The notes below the pieces were generated by a model. It was not told where the DNA came from. It saw only the letters and a list, made by a program, of their open reading frames with translations, and searched no databases. A program made the position numbers and the translations under genes. Shown here piece by piece: positions 7,919 to 18,072 of a stretch of DNA of 64,000 nt. Numbering within the stretch: position 1 is the stretch's first letter; each line of letters begins with the position of its first letter. Source of the DNA: Chitinophagaceae bacterium (lineage in GTDB: Bacteria; Bacteroidota; Bacteroidia; Chitinophagales; Chitinophagaceae); NCBI GenBank assembly GCA_017307755.1, contig JAFKGQ010000005.1:310001-374000 (forward strand), written 5' to 3'.

Positions 7919-8911
7919 ATGAAGAAGATATTACAATACTTATTCGAACATAAAACGCTTTCAAGGCAGCAGGCCAGGGAAGTGCTGACGGGTATTGCCG
8001 GAGGCCTTTATAATGAGAGCGAGATGACGGCTTTTATTACAGTGTTCCTCATGCGCAGTATCACCATTGACGAATTACAGGGTTTCCGGGACGCTCTTCT
8101 GGACCTCTGCGTGCGGGTGGACCTGAACGGGCATGACACCATCGACATCGTAGGTACGGGCGGGGATGGGAAGAATACCTTTAATATTTCCACGCTGGCT
8201 TGTTTTATTGTGGCAGGAACGGGACAGAAAGTGGCCAAGCATGGGAATTATGGCGCTTCCACCATCAGCGGGGCATCCAATGTCATGGAGCAGCTGGGGT
8301 ATAAGTTCAAGAATGATGCGGCTCATCTTAAGCAAGAAATAGAGACGGCGGGTATTTGTTTTCTCCATGCGCCCATGTTCCATCCCGCCCTGAAGACGGT
8401 GGGTCCCATCCGTAGGAACCTTGGGGTACGCACCTTCTTTAATATGCTGGGGCCCATGGTAAATCCGGCAACTCCCCGATTCCAGCTGGTAGGGGTCTAT
8501 AACCTGGAAATGGCCAGGATCTATAATTATCTGTTGCAACAGACGGAGAGCTATTATACTATTATCCATGGTCTGGACGGTTACGACGAGATCTCCCTGA
8601 CAGGGGATACCAAGGTCATTACGCACCTGGGAGAAAAGATCATGACACCGGAAGAATTAGGTAAACGAATGGTAAATGCTACCGATATTTACGGGGGCAA
8701 CTCCATAGAGGAGGCTGCCAGGTTGTTTACGAAGATATTGAAAGTGGAAGGCAGCTGGGCGCAGAATGCGGTGGTATTGGCCAATGCGGCCATGGCCTTG
8801 TATTCCACGGGTAACTTTGGAAAATACGACGATGCTTATGCCGCGGCCGTCGAAAGTCTGGAAAGCGGCAGAGCGTATGAGGCATTAAAAAAATTAATCT
8901 CTTTACAATGA
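7919..8911 (+). CDS. trpD: Anthranilate phosphoribosyltransferase
   Basis: This 330-residue enzyme joins anthranilate to PRPP. The glycine-rich PRPP site DIVGTGGDGKNTFNIST is present, followed by KHGNYGASTISGASNVMEQLG and the PRRNLGVRTFFNMLGPM-type segment, all typical of the family. The stop overlaps the trpC start by four bases (ATGA), indicating translational coupling. Confidence 0.97.
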   Translation: MKKILQYLFEHKTLSRQQAREVLTGIAGGLYNESEMTAFITVFLMRSITIDELQGFRDALLDLCVRVDLNGHDTIDIVGTGGDGKNTFNISTLACFIVAGTGQKVAKHGNYGASTISGASNVMEQLGYKFKNDAAHLKQEIETAGICFLHAPMFHPALKTVGPIRRNLGVRTFFNMLGPMVNPATPRFQLVGVYNLEMARIYNYLLQQTESYYTIIHGLDGYDEISLTGDTKVITHLGEKIMTPEELGKRMVNATDIYGGNSIEEAARLFTKILKVEGSWAQNAVVLANAAMALYSTGNFGKYDDAYAAAVESLESGRAYEALKKLISLQ

Positions 8912-9696
8912 CCATTCTGGACAAAATAGTTGAACACAAACGGGCGGAGGTAGCCAGGAGGCAAGAGGAGATCGTGGTGGATATGCTGAGGGAAAGGCCT
9001 CTTTATGGAAGAAGAACGTTGTCTTTAAAGGGGGCTTTGACGGATGAGGGAAAGACGGGTATCATTGCCGAATTTAAAAGGAGATCGCCTTCCAAAGGAG
9101 TGATCAATGACCAGGTGGAAGTGGTGGATGTAACGAAGGCTTATACGGCGGCCGGGGCATCCTGCCTGTCTGTGCTGACGGATGAACATTTCTTTGGCGG
9201 CAGTGATGCGGATCTGATAGCGGCCCGTGTAAACGAGATACCTATCCTGCGGAAGGATTTTATCATCGACGAGTACCAGATAGAGGAGGCGAGGTCCATC
9301 GGAGCTGACGTGATCCTGCTGATAGCGGCCTGTCTGACGCCTGCAGAAGTAAAAAGACTGGCTGTGTTTGCCAGGGGATTGGGATTGGAAGTACTGCTGG
9401 AGATACATGATGAGGGTGAATTGGAACATATTTGCGAAGAAACGGAGATCGTGGGTGTCAACAACCGTGACCTGAAAACGTTTACGGTGGATATACAGCG
9501 GAGTATCGATCTCAGCAGGAAGATCCCTGCCGGCAAGGTGCTTATTGCAGAGAGCGGCATCAGTAAGGTGGAAACCATTCTGCAAATGAAGGATGCCGGG
9601 TTCAGGGGGTTTTTGATAGGAGAAAACTTTATGAAAGAAAGTAATCCCGGAGCGGCTTTTGGAGAATTTGTAAAGAAGCTCAGGGAGCATGTCTAA
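8908..9696 (+). CDS. trpC: Indole-3-glycerol-phosphate synthase
   Basis: This 262-residue TIM-barrel enzyme closes the indole ring. Family motifs are IIAEFKRRSPSKG, SVLTDEHFFGGS, PILRKDFIIDEYQ, VGVNNRDLKTF, and a C-terminal AESGIS followed by GFLIGENFM. It is a separate protein, not fused to TrpF. It starts within the trpD stop. Confidence 0.97.
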   Translation: MTILDKIVEHKRAEVARRQEEIVVDMLRERPLYGRRTLSLKGALTDEGKTGIIAEFKRRSPSKGVINDQVEVVDVTKAYTAAGASCLSVLTDEHFFGGSDADLIAARVNEIPILRKDFIIDEYQIEEARSIGADVILLIAACLTPAEVKRLAVFARGLGLEVLLEIHDEGELEHICEETEIVGVNNRDLKTFTVDIQRSIDLSRKIPAGKVLIAESGISKVETILQMKDAGFRGFLIGENFMKESNPGAAFGEFVKKLREHV

Positions 9697-9748
9697 GATT
9701 GTTTTGCCTCATTCGTTCACCTGTTAAAGTTATAATGGAAGTAACTGT

Positions 9749-10390
9749 ATGAGAGTAAAAGTCTGCGGAATGACCGAGATCGACCAGGTCAAACAACTCG
9801 ACGCCATGGGGGTGGATTTTGCAGGATTTATCTTTTACCCCAAATCACCCAGGTATGTCGTTCGTCATCTGACGGGCGAGCAGGTGAAAAAGGCAAAGCT
9901 CCGGCTTGGCAAGGTAGGGGTTTTTGTAAATGCCACTTATGATGAGGTGATGAAGCAGGTAGATAGTTTTGGCCTGGACATGGTGCAGCTGCATGGGGAC
10001 GAAACCCCGCGGTTTTGCGAGCAGCTGTCTAATTATATTACCGTGATAAAGGTATTCCGGTTGAGCGAGGACGACCCCATCGACTGGCTGATACGTCCTT
10101 ACCAGGACTCCTGTGACATGTTCCTGTTTGATACGGAAGGTGTAGGATATGGGGGGACGGGAAAAAAGTTCAACTGGGGCACGTTGAAGTCGGCCCATAT
10201 CGATAAACTCTTCTTTTTGAGCGGGGGTATCGAGCCCGGGGACGCAGAGAAACTGAAGACCTTTGCCAAAGAGCCTGTCGCCAGAAAGCTGTTTGCCATC
10301 GACATCAACAGCAAGTTTGAAACCAGTGCAGGAGTAAAGGACCTGAAGAAGATAAGAACGATGCTGGATAACGTGAAGAATAACGTATAA
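9749..10390 (+). CDS. trpF: Phosphoribosylanthranilate isomerase
   Basis: This 213-residue TIM barrel begins [17 protein letters not shown], with the catalytic Cys in VCGM, and continues with [12 protein letters not shown] and VQLHGDE. The second catalytic Asp lies in [17 protein letters not shown], and [10 protein letters not shown] forms the phosphate-binding loop. It follows trpC by 52 bases, the widest gap inside the trp block apart from the leader. Confidence 0.96.
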   Translation: MRVKVCGMTEIDQVKQLDAMGVDFAGFIFYPKSPRYVVRHLTGEQVKKAKLRLGKVGVFVNATYDEVMKQVDSFGLDMVQLHGDETPRFCEQLSNYITVIKVFRLSEDDPIDWLIRPYQDSCDMFLFDTEGVGYGGTGKKFNWGTLKSAHIDKLFFLSGGIEPGDAEKLKTFAKEPVARKLFAIDINSKFETSAGVKDLKKIRTMLDNVKNNV

Positions 10391-10401
10391 AAAGTAATGT
10401 T

Positions 10402-11619
10402 ATGACTACGAAGCAACATACGATCAGTGGGTATACCAGTCCTGACACGCAAGGATATTACGGAAAGTTTGGGGGAGCTTATATCCCGGAAATGCTTTAT
10501 CCCAATGTGGAAGAGTTACGGACGCGCTACCTGGAGATCATGCATGAAGCATCATTCCAGAAAGAGTATCATGGACTATTGAAGGACTATGTGGGCAGAC
10601 CTTCGCCTTTGTATCTCGCCCGCCGGTTGAGCAACAAGTATAATACGGAAATATTTCTCAAGCGGGAGGACCTTAATCATACGGGCGCCCACAAGATCAA
10701 CAATACTATCGGGCAGATATTGCTGGCGCAGCGATTGGGCAAGAGAAGGATCATTGCGGAGACGGGTGCGGGGCAGCATGGTGTGGCTACGGCGACCGTA
10801 TGTGCCCTGAAAGGCATCGAGTGTATCGTTTATATGGGAGAAAAGGATATCGAGAGACAGGCGCCCAATGTGGCTCGTATGAAGATGCTGGGAGCAAAAG
10901 TGGTGCCGGCAGTCAGCGGTAGCAAGACCCTGAAAGATGCTACGAACGAGGCCATCCGGGACTGGATCAACAACCCTGTGGACACCCATTATATCATCGG
11001 CAGTGTTGTAGGGCCTCATCCTTACCCGGACATGGTGGCCAGGTTCCAAAGCATCATCAGCGAAGAGATCAGGGTGCAGCTAAAGGAAAAGACGGGTAAT
11101 GAGCTGCCCACGCATGTGATAGCCTGTGTAGGCGGCGGCAGCAATGCGGCAGGAGCTTTTTATCATTTCCTGGACGATCTGAGTGTGGAGCTGATAGCCG
11201 TAGAAGCGGCGGGGCATGGTATCCACAGCGGCATGAGCGCGGCCACCACTCAATTAGGCAGACCGGGTGTGCTGCATGGCAGCAAGAGTCTGGTCATGCA
11301 GACGGAAGACGGGCAGGTGGTGGAGCCGCATAGCATTTCGGCAGGACTGGATTATCCAGGTATCGGGCCCTTGCATGCTCATTTGTATGACAGCGGTCGG
11401 GCGACCTTTCTTAGCGCCACGGATGATGAGTCGTTGAAAGCAGCCTTTGACCTCACACGGCTGGAGGGCATCATCCCCGCACTGGAATCGGCGCATGCGC
11501 TGGCAGCCCTGGATCAATTGCAATTAAATGAAAAAGATACTGTCGTCCTTTGTCTTAGCGGGCGGGGCGACAAAGACCTGGCTACTTATATGAGGGCTAT
11601 GGAGGAACAATCTATATGA
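10402..11619 (+). CDS. trpB: Tryptophan synthase beta subunit
   Basis: This 405-residue PLP enzyme condenses indole with serine. The PLP lysine is in [13 protein letters not shown], followed by [13 protein letters not shown]. The PLP phosphate loop is [10 protein letters not shown], and the C-terminus has CLSGRGDKD. It is the TrpB1 type that pairs with TrpA, which overlaps its stop codon by four bases (ATGA). Confidence 0.98.
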   Translation: MTTKQHTISGYTSPDTQGYYGKFGGAYIPEMLYPNVEELRTRYLEIMHEASFQKEYHGLLKDYVGRPSPLYLARRLSNKYNTEIFLKREDLNHTGAHKINNTIGQILLAQRLGKRRIIAETGAGQHGVATATVCALKGIECIVYMGEKDIERQAPNVARMKMLGAKVVPAVSGSKTLKDATNEAIRDWINNPVDTHYIIGSVVGPHPYPDMVARFQSIISEEIRVQLKEKTGNELPTHVIACVGGGSNAAGAFYHFLDDLSVELIAVEAAGHGIHSGMSAATTQLGRPGVLHGSKSLVMQTEDGQVVEPHSISAGLDYPGIGPLHAHLYDSGRATFLSATDDESLKAAFDLTRLEGIIPALESAHALAALDQLQLNEKDTVVLCLSGRGDKDLATYMRAMEEQSI

Positions 11620-12389
11620 GCAGAATAACAGACCTATTCAAAAAGAAAGACCAACGGGTGCTGAATGTTTACTGCACGGCGGGTTATCCACGGCTGGACA
11701 GCACGTTGGAAGTGATGAAAGCTTTACAGGACAATGGGGCCGACATGATAGAACTTGGAATGCCTTATAGTGATCCGCTGGCGGATGGGCCGGTGATACA
11801 GGCCAGCGGCGCCAGGGCATTGGAGAATGGGATGTCCATTACTGTGCTTTTTCAACAATTGAAAGATCTCCGGAAGACCATCCAGGTCCCTGTGCTTTTG
11901 ATGGGCTATATGAACCCGGTGCTACAGTACGGGTTTGAAAAATTTTGTGCTGCCGCTTCGGCTGCGGGCGTGGATGGTCTGATCCTGCCTGATCTCCCTA
12001 TCTATGAATTCGAGACGGAATATGGTCCTGTCATAAAGAAGTATGGACTGGATTTTGTATTTCTCATTACCCCGGAGACCTCTCCGGAGCGGATAGCCAA
12101 GGTGGACTCGCTTAGCTCGGGTTTTTTGTATGCCGTGTCCTCTTCCTCTACTACGGGAAAGGACAAGGACATGAATGGTCAGCAGGCTTATTTTGAGCGG
12201 TTGCAGGGAATGAGGCTCCGTAATCCTATATTGGTGGGGTTCGGGATCAGGGATAAGGCCAGTTTTGAGGCTGCCAGCAAGTACACCAGCGGGGCTATCA
12301 TCGGGACCGCCTATATCAAGGCGTTGGAAGAAGGAAAAGACATCGGCGCGGCCACCGCAGCATTTCTACAACCTATACTTGGAGCATGA
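11616..12389 (+). CDS. trpA: Tryptophan synthase alpha subunit
   Basis: This 257-residue TIM barrel cleaves indole-3-glycerol phosphate and channels indole to TrpB. The catalytic Glu lies in [19 protein letters not shown] and the Asp in [11 protein letters not shown]. The C-terminal phosphate loop region reads [11 protein letters not shown] and [12 protein letters not shown]. The hisH start is one base after its stop, so trp and his genes are joined with no terminator between them. Confidence 0.97.
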   Translation: MSRITDLFKKKDQRVLNVYCTAGYPRLDSTLEVMKALQDNGADMIELGMPYSDPLADGPVIQASGARALENGMSITVLFQQLKDLRKTIQVPVLLMGYMNPVLQYGFEKFCAAASAAGVDGLILPDLPIYEFETEYGPVIKKYGLDFVFLITPETSPERIAKVDSLSSGFLYAVSSSSTTGKDKDMNGQQAYFERLQGMRLRNPILVGFGIRDKASFEAASKYTSGAIIGTAYIKALEEGKDIGAATAAFLQPILGA

Positions 12390-12390
12390 T

Positions 12391-12978
12391 ATGAGCACTG
12401 TGATCGTCAAATACAATGCAGGTAATATTCAATCCGTCCTGTATGCCCTGGAACGGATAGGACAACAGGCCCTTGTGACGGATGACCCCGAACAGATACG
12501 CAAGGCCGGCAAGGTGATCTTCCCTGGCGTGGGTGAAGCCAGCACGGCCATGGAGTATCTGAAAGAGCGGAAGCTGGATGAGCTGCTGAAAAGCCTCCGG
12601 CAGCCTGTGCTGGGCATTTGTCTGGGGATGCAATTGATGTGCAGCTACAGTGAAGAGAATGATACAGAATGTCTGGGGATCTTCGAGGAAAAGGTGAAGA
12701 AGTTTACAGGTGAAGGATTAAAGGTTCCACAGATCGGCTGGAACAATATCTATGACCTGAAGACGCCCTTATTCGAAGGAGTGAAGCAAAACAGCTTTTG
12801 CTATTTTGTACATGGTTATTATGCGGACTTTGGCAAGCATACTATTGCTGCTACGAGCTATGGACTGCCCTATAGTTCGGGGCTGTACAGGGATAATTTT
12901 TATGGTGTACAATTTCATCCCGAGAAATCGGCGGCGGTGGGAGAGCGGATATTAAAGAATTTTTTGGAGAATATTTAA
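12391..12978 (+). CDS. hisH: Imidazole glycerol phosphate synthase, glutaminase subunit
   Basis: This 195-residue amidotransferase starts at ATG 12391 (MSTVIVKYNAGNIQSV). A longer in-frame start inside trpA is not credible. The triad Cys is in GICLGMQLM, and the His and Glu are in VQFHPEKS. It supplies ammonia to HisF, encoded three genes downstream. TGA of trpA and ATG of hisH are separated by a single base. Confidence 0.96.
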   Translation: MSTVIVKYNAGNIQSVLYALERIGQQALVTDDPEQIRKAGKVIFPGVGEASTAMEYLKERKLDELLKSLRQPVLGICLGMQLMCSYSEENDTECLGIFEEKVKKFTGEGLKVPQIGWNNIYDLKTPLFEGVKQNSFCYFVHGYYADFGKHTIAATSYGLPYSSGLYRDNFYGVQFHPEKSAAVGERILKNFLENI

Positions 12979-12987
12979 ATACTACAA

Positions 12988-13710
12988 GTGGAGATCATAC
13001 CGGCAATCGACATCATAGACGGCAAGTGCGTACGCCTCACACAAGGCGACTATGCGCAGCAGAAGATATACAACGAACGGCCTTTGGAAGTAGCCAGGGC
13101 GTTTGAGGATGCGGGTTTGCAACGACTGCATTTGGTGGACCTGGATGGGGCCAAGGCGGGGGCTGTCAGGAACTGGAAGGTGCTCGAGACGCTGGCGGGC
13201 AAGACTGGTCTGGTCATCGACTTTGGCGGAGGAATAAAGAAGACGGAGGACCTGGATATCGTATTTAATTCAGGTGCTGCGCTGGCTACCATCGGCAGTA
13301 TGGCAGTAAAGCAGCCGGAGGAGTTCGCGGGATGGATGACGGAATATGGAGCAGAGCGCTTCCTGCTGGGGGCCGATGTGAAGGACGAAAAGATCGCGGT
13401 CAGCGGATGGCTGGAAACCACCGATAAGTGGATCTATGATTTTATCGAGGAGTATCTGCAGCGGGGCATCCGACAGGTGTTTTGCACGGATGTCAGCAAG
13501 GACGGTCTGTTACAGGGACCTTCGCTGGCGCTGTATAAGAACATAACAGGTAAATTTCCTCAGCTGCATTTTATCGCCAGCGGGGGAGTGAGTGGGCTTG
13601 ATGATGTGTACAGGCTGGAGGAGATCGGTTGTAAAGGAGTGATTATCGGGAAGGCTATCTATGAAGGGCGTATCACTTTGCAGGAGCTTTCTAAAATCGG
13701 ACAGATATGA
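12988..13710 (+). CDS. hisA: ProFAR isomerase (phosphoribosylformimino-AICAR-P isomerase)
   Basis: This 240-residue (beta-alpha)8 barrel starts at GTG 12988 and gives the family N-terminus MEIIPAIDIIDGKCVRL, with catalytic Asp8. The second half repeats the pattern with the catalytic TDVSKDG and FIASGGVSGLDD. Its stop overlaps the next gene by four bases. Confidence 0.96.
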   Translation: MEIIPAIDIIDGKCVRLTQGDYAQQKIYNERPLEVARAFEDAGLQRLHLVDLDGAKAGAVRNWKVLETLAGKTGLVIDFGGGIKKTEDLDIVFNSGAALATIGSMAVKQPEEFAGWMTEYGAERFLLGADVKDEKIAVSGWLETTDKWIYDFIEEYLQRGIRQVFCTDVSKDGLLQGPSLALYKNITGKFPQLHFIASGGVSGLDDVYRLEEIGCKGVIIGKAIYEGRITLQELSKIGQI

Positions 13711-14333
13711 GCGGACATTTTTGGGTGTTTGCGCTGGCTACCCTGATAATGAATCTTACGCCAGGCAATGACGTGATATATGTGATCAGCAGGAGTGCGG
13801 GACAGGGTGTCAAGGCAGGTATCATATCCGCCCTGGGCATTATGGCGGGATGTCTGGTGCATATTACGGCGGCTGCCGTGGGGCTTTCGGCAATTATTGC
13901 TGCTTCGGCCACGGCCTTTGACGTTATCAAATATGTCGGGGCTGCGTATCTGATATATCTGGGAATACGGGCTTTGTTCAACAGGAAGGCTTCGATCAGT
14001 ATAAAGGATCATATGCCTGGTCTGTCCTATAGGAAAGTGTTCTGGCAAGGTGTGATCACCAATGCGTTGAACCCCAAAGTGGCATTGTTCTTCCTGGCCT
14101 TTATTCCACAGTTCATCGATGTGGGTGCGGCGCATCCCCGGGGGCAGGCACTGTTCCTTGGAGTATGGTTTAATATCAGCGGCACTGTGGTAAATATATT
14201 GTATGCCCTTCTTTTTGGGCGCATCGGTAAGTGGTTGAGCGGAAACCCGGGTTTTGTCAGGATACAGGAGAAGGTCACCGGGTTGGTGTTGATCATATTA
14301 GGTATCAAAGTAGCATTAACTTTTCAAAAATAA
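13707..14333 (+). CDS. LysE/RhtB-family amino acid exporter inside the his genes
   Basis: This 208-residue membrane protein has about six hydrophobic segments and the LysE/RhtB signature near the N-terminus, [18 protein letters not shown], followed by [14 protein letters not shown] and [18 protein letters not shown]. Proteins of this family export amino acids or related compounds. It overlaps hisA by four bases and is 6 bases from hisF, so it is coexpressed with histidine and probably tryptophan synthesis. Export of an excess product or intermediate is an inference; the substrate is unknown. Confidence 0.88.
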   Translation: MSGHFWVFALATLIMNLTPGNDVIYVISRSAGQGVKAGIISALGIMAGCLVHITAAAVGLSAIIAASATAFDVIKYVGAAYLIYLGIRALFNRKASISIKDHMPGLSYRKVFWQGVITNALNPKVALFFLAFIPQFIDVGAAHPRGQALFLGVWFNISGTVVNILYALLFGRIGKWLSGNPGFVRIQEKVTGLVLIILGIKVALTFQK

Positions 14334-14339
14334 TAAACC

Positions 14340-15098
14340 GTGTTGACGAAAAGGATCATACCCTGTCTGGATATCAAGGATGGAAGGACGGTAAAAGGGG
14401 TAAATTTTGAAAATATACGTGATGCCGGCGATCCGGTGGAACTGGGTGCGCTGTATGCACAACAGGGGGCCGATGAGCTGGTATTCCTGGACATTACGGC
14501 AACGAATGAGAAGAGAAAGACATTAAAAGAGCTGGTGAACAGGATCGCCCATCATATTAACATTCCTTTTACAGTAGGAGGAGGTATCAGCAGTGTGGAG
14601 GATGTCAGTCTACTATTGCAAAACGGGGCGGATAAGATATCTGTCAATACGTCTGCCTATCGGCGTCCGGAGTTAATAAGCGAGCTTGCGAAAGAGTTTG
14701 GCAGTCAATGCGTGGTACTTGCCATCGACACGAAAAAAGAAGAGGACGGGAAATGGTATGTATATCTCAATGGCGGGAGGGTGAAGACGGATACGCTTTG
14801 TACGGACTGGGCCAGGCAGGCTGTGGATAGAGGGGCAGGAGAGATATTGCTGACATCTATGAATAACGACGGCACCAAAAAGGGGTTTGCCCTGGATATT
14901 ACCCGGGCCCTTGCGGAGTCTTTACCCGTACCTGTGATCGCCTCGGGAGGCGGTGGTACGATGGGACATTTTGTAGATGTCCTGGGCGAGGGGAGGGCGG
15001 ATGCCGCCCTGGCCGCCAGCATTTTCCATTTTAAGGAAATTACAATTCCGGAATTAAAAGGATATTTGCAGGATCAACATATTGCAGTAAGATTATAG
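14340..15098 (+). CDS. hisF: Imidazole glycerol phosphate synthase, cyclase subunit
   Basis: This 252-residue barrel starts at GTG 14340 and begins [23 protein letters not shown], with the catalytic Asp in CLDIKDG. The second catalytic Asp is in [13 protein letters not shown]. The C-terminal [11 protein letters not shown] binds phosphate. It works with HisH to make IGP and AICAR. Confidence 0.97.
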   Translation: MLTKRIIPCLDIKDGRTVKGVNFENIRDAGDPVELGALYAQQGADELVFLDITATNEKRKTLKELVNRIAHHINIPFTVGGGISSVEDVSLLLQNGADKISVNTSAYRRPELISELAKEFGSQCVVLAIDTKKEEDGKWYVYLNGGRVKTDTLCTDWARQAVDRGAGEILLTSMNNDGTKKGFALDITRALAESLPVPVIASGGGGTMGHFVDVLGEGRADAALAASIFHFKEITIPELKGYLQDQHIAVRL

Positions 15099-15100
15099 TT

Positions 15101-15697
15101 ATGAACGTCGATTTTAGAAAATACGGAGATGGGTTGGTACCGGCCATTATACAGGACGGTATCACGCAAAAAGTCCTGATGCTTGGGTTTATGAATCAGG
15201 AAGCGCTGGATATGACGGAGAAAGAAGGGAAAGTGACTTTTTTCAGCCGGAGCAAAGGCCGGCTTTGGACCAAGGGTGAGGAGAGCGGGAATTATCTGCT
15301 TGTAAAAAGCATCGCTTTGGACTGCGACCGGGATACCCTGCTGATCAAGGCTCAACCGTTGGGGCCTGTATGTCATACGGGGGCTGACACCTGCTGGGAC
15401 GAGAAAAATCATAACGAGGACTTTCTATCCCATCTGGAAGATATCATACAACAGCGTCGAGAGCAGGCCGATCCATCCGGGTCTTATGTGGCCGGGCTTT
15501 TTAAGAAGGGTATCAATAAAATAGCCCAAAAAGTAGGGGAAGAAGCGGTGGAACTGGTGATCGAGGCAAAGGACCATGACGAGCAATTGTTCCTGAATGA
15601 GGCGGCCGATCTGCTTTTCCATTATTTGATCCTATTGAACGCAAAAGGTTATAATTTGCAGGACGTAACAGACATTCTCAAGGAAAGGCATAAATAA
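15101..15697 (+). CDS. hisI: Bifunctional phosphoribosyl-AMP cyclohydrolase / phosphoribosyl-ATP pyrophosphatase
   Basis: This 198-residue HisIE fusion has an N-terminal cyclohydrolase with LGFMNQEAL, FFSRSKGRLWTKGE, the metal-binding LDCDRDTLL and the Cys-containing VCHTGADTCW. From about residue 108 comes the pyrophosphatase, with QKVGEEAVELVIEAK and NEAADLLFHYLILL. It is 2 bases after hisF and is the last his gene in this cluster. hisG, hisD and hisC are not in the window. Confidence 0.96.
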   Translation: MNVDFRKYGDGLVPAIIQDGITQKVLMLGFMNQEALDMTEKEGKVTFFSRSKGRLWTKGEESGNYLLVKSIALDCDRDTLLIKAQPLGPVCHTGADTCWDEKNHNEDFLSHLEDIIQQRREQADPSGSYVAGLFKKGINKIAQKVGEEAVELVIEAKDHDEQLFLNEAADLLFHYLILLNAKGYNLQDVTDILKERHK

Positions 15698-15710
15698 AAA
15701 ATAATAATAT

Positions 15711-16811
15711 ATGAAGAAGTTCTTTTGTGTGCTGGGGCTGTTGCCGTTGCTGACGTTTGGCCAGGGAAAGAAGGAGGGAGCGCGGTTCTCTATCACGGGT
15801 GATATTAAGGGGCTGGCCGAAAGTGATCCGGTGTTCCTGACGGATGCATCCAATCCTACCGATACCCTTGCGCAGGGACGTGCCAAGAGCGGACATTTTG
15901 TGTTGAACGGGCAGGTGCAGGAACCCAATCTTTTCGAGCTGAACCTGGGCAGTGCAAAGATCAAGACGCCTCTTTTTATAGGTAATGACAATATCGCCAT
16001 TTCGGGTTCAAGGGAGGACCTTAAAGGTTTAATAGTAAAGGGATCTTCTTCGAATGACGACTTTGTACAGTTCCAGAAGGATTTCAATCCTTTTTTCACC
16101 CGTATCAACGGCATTATGCAGGTGGCCAATTCACCGGAGGGGGCGCAACATAAGGATTCTCTTTTTAAAGTATACAAGCGTGTGGCGGACTCAACGCTGA
16201 CAAAATTGGATCAATTTATTGCCGGCAGGCAATCTTCTTATGTATCACCGTTTGTATTGGTGGTGCTGAATCAATTATCTGAGGATGTGGCGGCGCAGGA
16301 AAAAAGGCTCAGCTCTCTTTCTCCCGAAGTACAGAAAGGTTATTATGGTCAATATCTGAAAAAGCAGATAGACGAGGCAAAGATCGGGGCTATCGGGTCT
16401 GAGGCGATAGATTTCACGCAGAGTGATACAGCCGGGAAAGCCATAACCCTTTCCTCTTTCAAAGGCAAGTATGTACTGGTGGACTTCTGGGCCAGCTGGT
16501 GCGGCCCCTGCCGTATGGAAAATCCCAACGTGGTAAATACCTTTAAGAAATTCAAAGATAAGAATTTCACCGTGCTGGGCGTTTCTCTGGACAAGGCCAA
16601 GGAACCCTGGCTCAAGGCCATCAAAGATGACGGTCTTGCCTGGACACAGGTGAGCGATCTGAAATACTGGTACAACGAGGCAGCCGTAAAGTATCACATA
16701 CAAAGTATTCCTCAAAACTATCTCATCGACCCCAATGGAAAGATCGTCGCCAGGAATCTCCGTGGATCTGACCTACAGACAAAGCTCTGCGAGTTGCTGG
16801 GTTGCAATTAA
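15711..16811 (+). CDS. TlpA-like thiol-disulfide oxidoreductase with N-terminal DUF4369-type domain
   Basis: This is a 366-residue exported protein. The short signal (about residues 1-18, ending LLTFG) precedes a DUF4369-like beta domain (FSITGDIKGLAESDPVFLTD onwards) and a helical linker. The C-terminal thioredoxin fold starts around residue 230, with the redox motif WASWCGPC (Cys264 and Cys267) and the cis-Pro segment IQSIPQNYLIDPNG. It is likely a periplasmic reductase or cytochrome-maturation-type protein. It follows hisIE by 13 bases and may be cotranscribed by read-through. It converges on the next gene, with no base between the two stop codons. Confidence 0.88.
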   Translation: MKKFFCVLGLLPLLTFGQGKKEGARFSITGDIKGLAESDPVFLTDASNPTDTLAQGRAKSGHFVLNGQVQEPNLFELNLGSAKIKTPLFIGNDNIAISGSREDLKGLIVKGSSSNDDFVQFQKDFNPFFTRINGIMQVANSPEGAQHKDSLFKVYKRVADSTLTKLDQFIAGRQSSYVSPFVLVVLNQLSEDVAAQEKRLSSLSPEVQKGYYGQYLKKQIDEAKIGAIGSEAIDFTQSDTAGKAITLSSFKGKYVLVDFWASWCGPCRMENPNVVNTFKKFKDKNFTVLGVSLDKAKEPWLKAIKDDGLAWTQVSDLKYWYNEAAVKYHIQSIPQNYLIDPNGKIVARNLRGSDLQTKLCELLGCN

Positions 16812-17930
16812 TTAATTGATATCCTTGCCTTCCTGTAAGGATTTGAGCAATTTCTCGACGTTGGTCTTATTTATTTGGTCGGGCGCCTGGGGCTGTGCCT
16901 TCTGGAGAAAGGCAAGCGCCTTTTTATAATCTCCCATGGCGGACCATGCCCTGGCCATTCCCATATTGGTGGTGAACTCGTTGGGATGCCGGTCATAGTT
17001 CATTTTAAAGACATCGAAGGCCTCCCTGCTCTTTTTTTGTGTCAGCAGCATGCGGGCGTACTGATGAACGTCGCCTACCTGGCCCAATGGCAGTGCCTCT
17101 TTCATGACGGCATCGGCTTCGGCATTTTTCCCCTGCAGAGCGAGTACCTGGGCCTTGGTGGAAAGGGTCTGAAAATTCTTTTGACCAATGAAAGTACCGC
17201 TGATGGCTGTGTTGGCCCAGTCCAGGGCTTCATCCAGGTCGGTGTTGCGTTGTATACAGAATTGTGCTGCCTGCACCCAGGCGTTCCAGGTAAACCCTTT
17301 ATCACTGCGCAGTTCACGGCGGAAAGAGGCTAATTGTGTCTGTATGTAGTCGGTTTCTACTTTAAAAGGTATGGAGAGCTTTTCCCATTCGAGGGCGATG
17401 GTAGCGGAGTTTTCTTTCTGGTCCTTGAACTCATAGCGTAGCCATTCCACGTTGTTGTCCAATGGTACGGGTTTTACCTTTATCCTGAGCGCATCTTCTT
17501 TGGGGTCGTAGAAGAAGCTGCCCCATGAAGTAGCGTTCTTTGAGAATATCACCGTGCACTCGGAAGGATCATAGCCGATGAACAACGCATAGGTGCCTGC
17601 GGGGAGGTCTTGTCCTTCGATCTTTACATCTGTGTTGAAGGAGATAGTGGTATTCTCATTGGCTCCTGCCCTCCAGGGAGCGGCTTTGCTGGTGCCGAAC
17701 CCCTGATCGGTGTAACCGGCAGGAACCAGTTTTCCCCATATCTGTCCTTCTCTTCCTTTTACACCGGGACGATCGTAGGTGAGGACCACATTTGTAATGC
17801 CGACCCATTCGCTGACGGAGGCTTTTTTATTACCTCCATTGGGAAGGGTGGTCAATTGAGCATGTGAGGGAACGCTTATTCCGAATAGGAATAATACCAG
17901 CAGGATGCCGGCGGTCAGACCTTTTTTCAT
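16812..17930 (-). CDS. DUF2911 protein with C-terminal TPR-like repeats
   Basis: This is a 372-residue exported protein starting at ATG 17930 (MKKGLTAGILLVLFLFGISV), with cleavage near SHAQ. A longer in-frame start would add 16 residues before the signal peptide and is rejected. The DUF2911 domain covers about residues 25-190 (LTYDRPGVKGREGQIWGKLVPAG, PAGTYALFIGYD). The remainder resembles TPR helices (YARMLLTQKKSREAFDVFKMNYDRHP, MGMARAWSAMGDYKKALAFLQKA). The function of DUF2911 is unknown. Confidence 0.85.
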   Translation of the reverse strand: MKKGLTAGILLVLFLFGISVPSHAQLTTLPNGGNKKASVSEWVGITNVVLTYDRPGVKGREGQIWGKLVPAGYTDQGFGTSKAAPWRAGANENTTISFNTDVKIEGQDLPAGTYALFIGYDPSECTVIFSKNATSWGSFFYDPKEDALRIKVKPVPLDNNVEWLRYEFKDQKENSATIALEWEKLSIPFKVETDYIQTQLASFRRELRSDKGFTWNAWVQAAQFCIQRNTDLDEALDWANTAISGTFIGQKNFQTLSTKAQVLALQGKNAEADAVMKEALPLGQVGDVHQYARMLLTQKKSREAFDVFKMNYDRHPNEFTTNMGMARAWSAMGDYKKALAFLQKAQPQAPDQINKTNVEKLLKSLQEGKDIN

Positions 17931-17964
17931 ATGTGCATGTTTTGGTGAGAAATGTGTAGCCATC

Positions 17965-17995
17965 CAAATATATATCAACTACTGCCGGAAGGAAA
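17965..17995 (-). promoter_or_regulatory. Promoter for the DUF2911/TPR gene
   Basis: On the minus strand TATATTTG (17972-17965) fits the -7 consensus perfectly. TTTC (17995-17992) lies 19 bases upstream at the -33 position. The predicted leader is about 30 bases long. Confidence 0.5.
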
Positions 17996-18070
17996 CCCTT
18001 TTATACTGAAGTGGGACAAATTGGAGATAAAGTCGGGAAAAGGGGGGATAAATGGTAGGGTTTCCGGCAG
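17982..18070. repeat. Inverted repeat between the LytTR regulator stop and the DUF2911 promoter
   Basis: CTGCCGGAA...AAACCCT at 17982-17999 is complementary to AGGGTTTCCGGCAG at 18057-18070; the left arm carries four extra bases (GGAA). The arms are about 57 bases apart. The right arm overlaps the region immediately before the LytTR regulator stop. It may act as a weak 3' structure for that transcript. Confidence 0.4.
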
Positions 18071-18072
18071 GG

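Noticed and set aside
14705..15022. Antisense frame within hisF
   Set aside because: It lies entirely within a well-supported gene and has no recognisable protein features.
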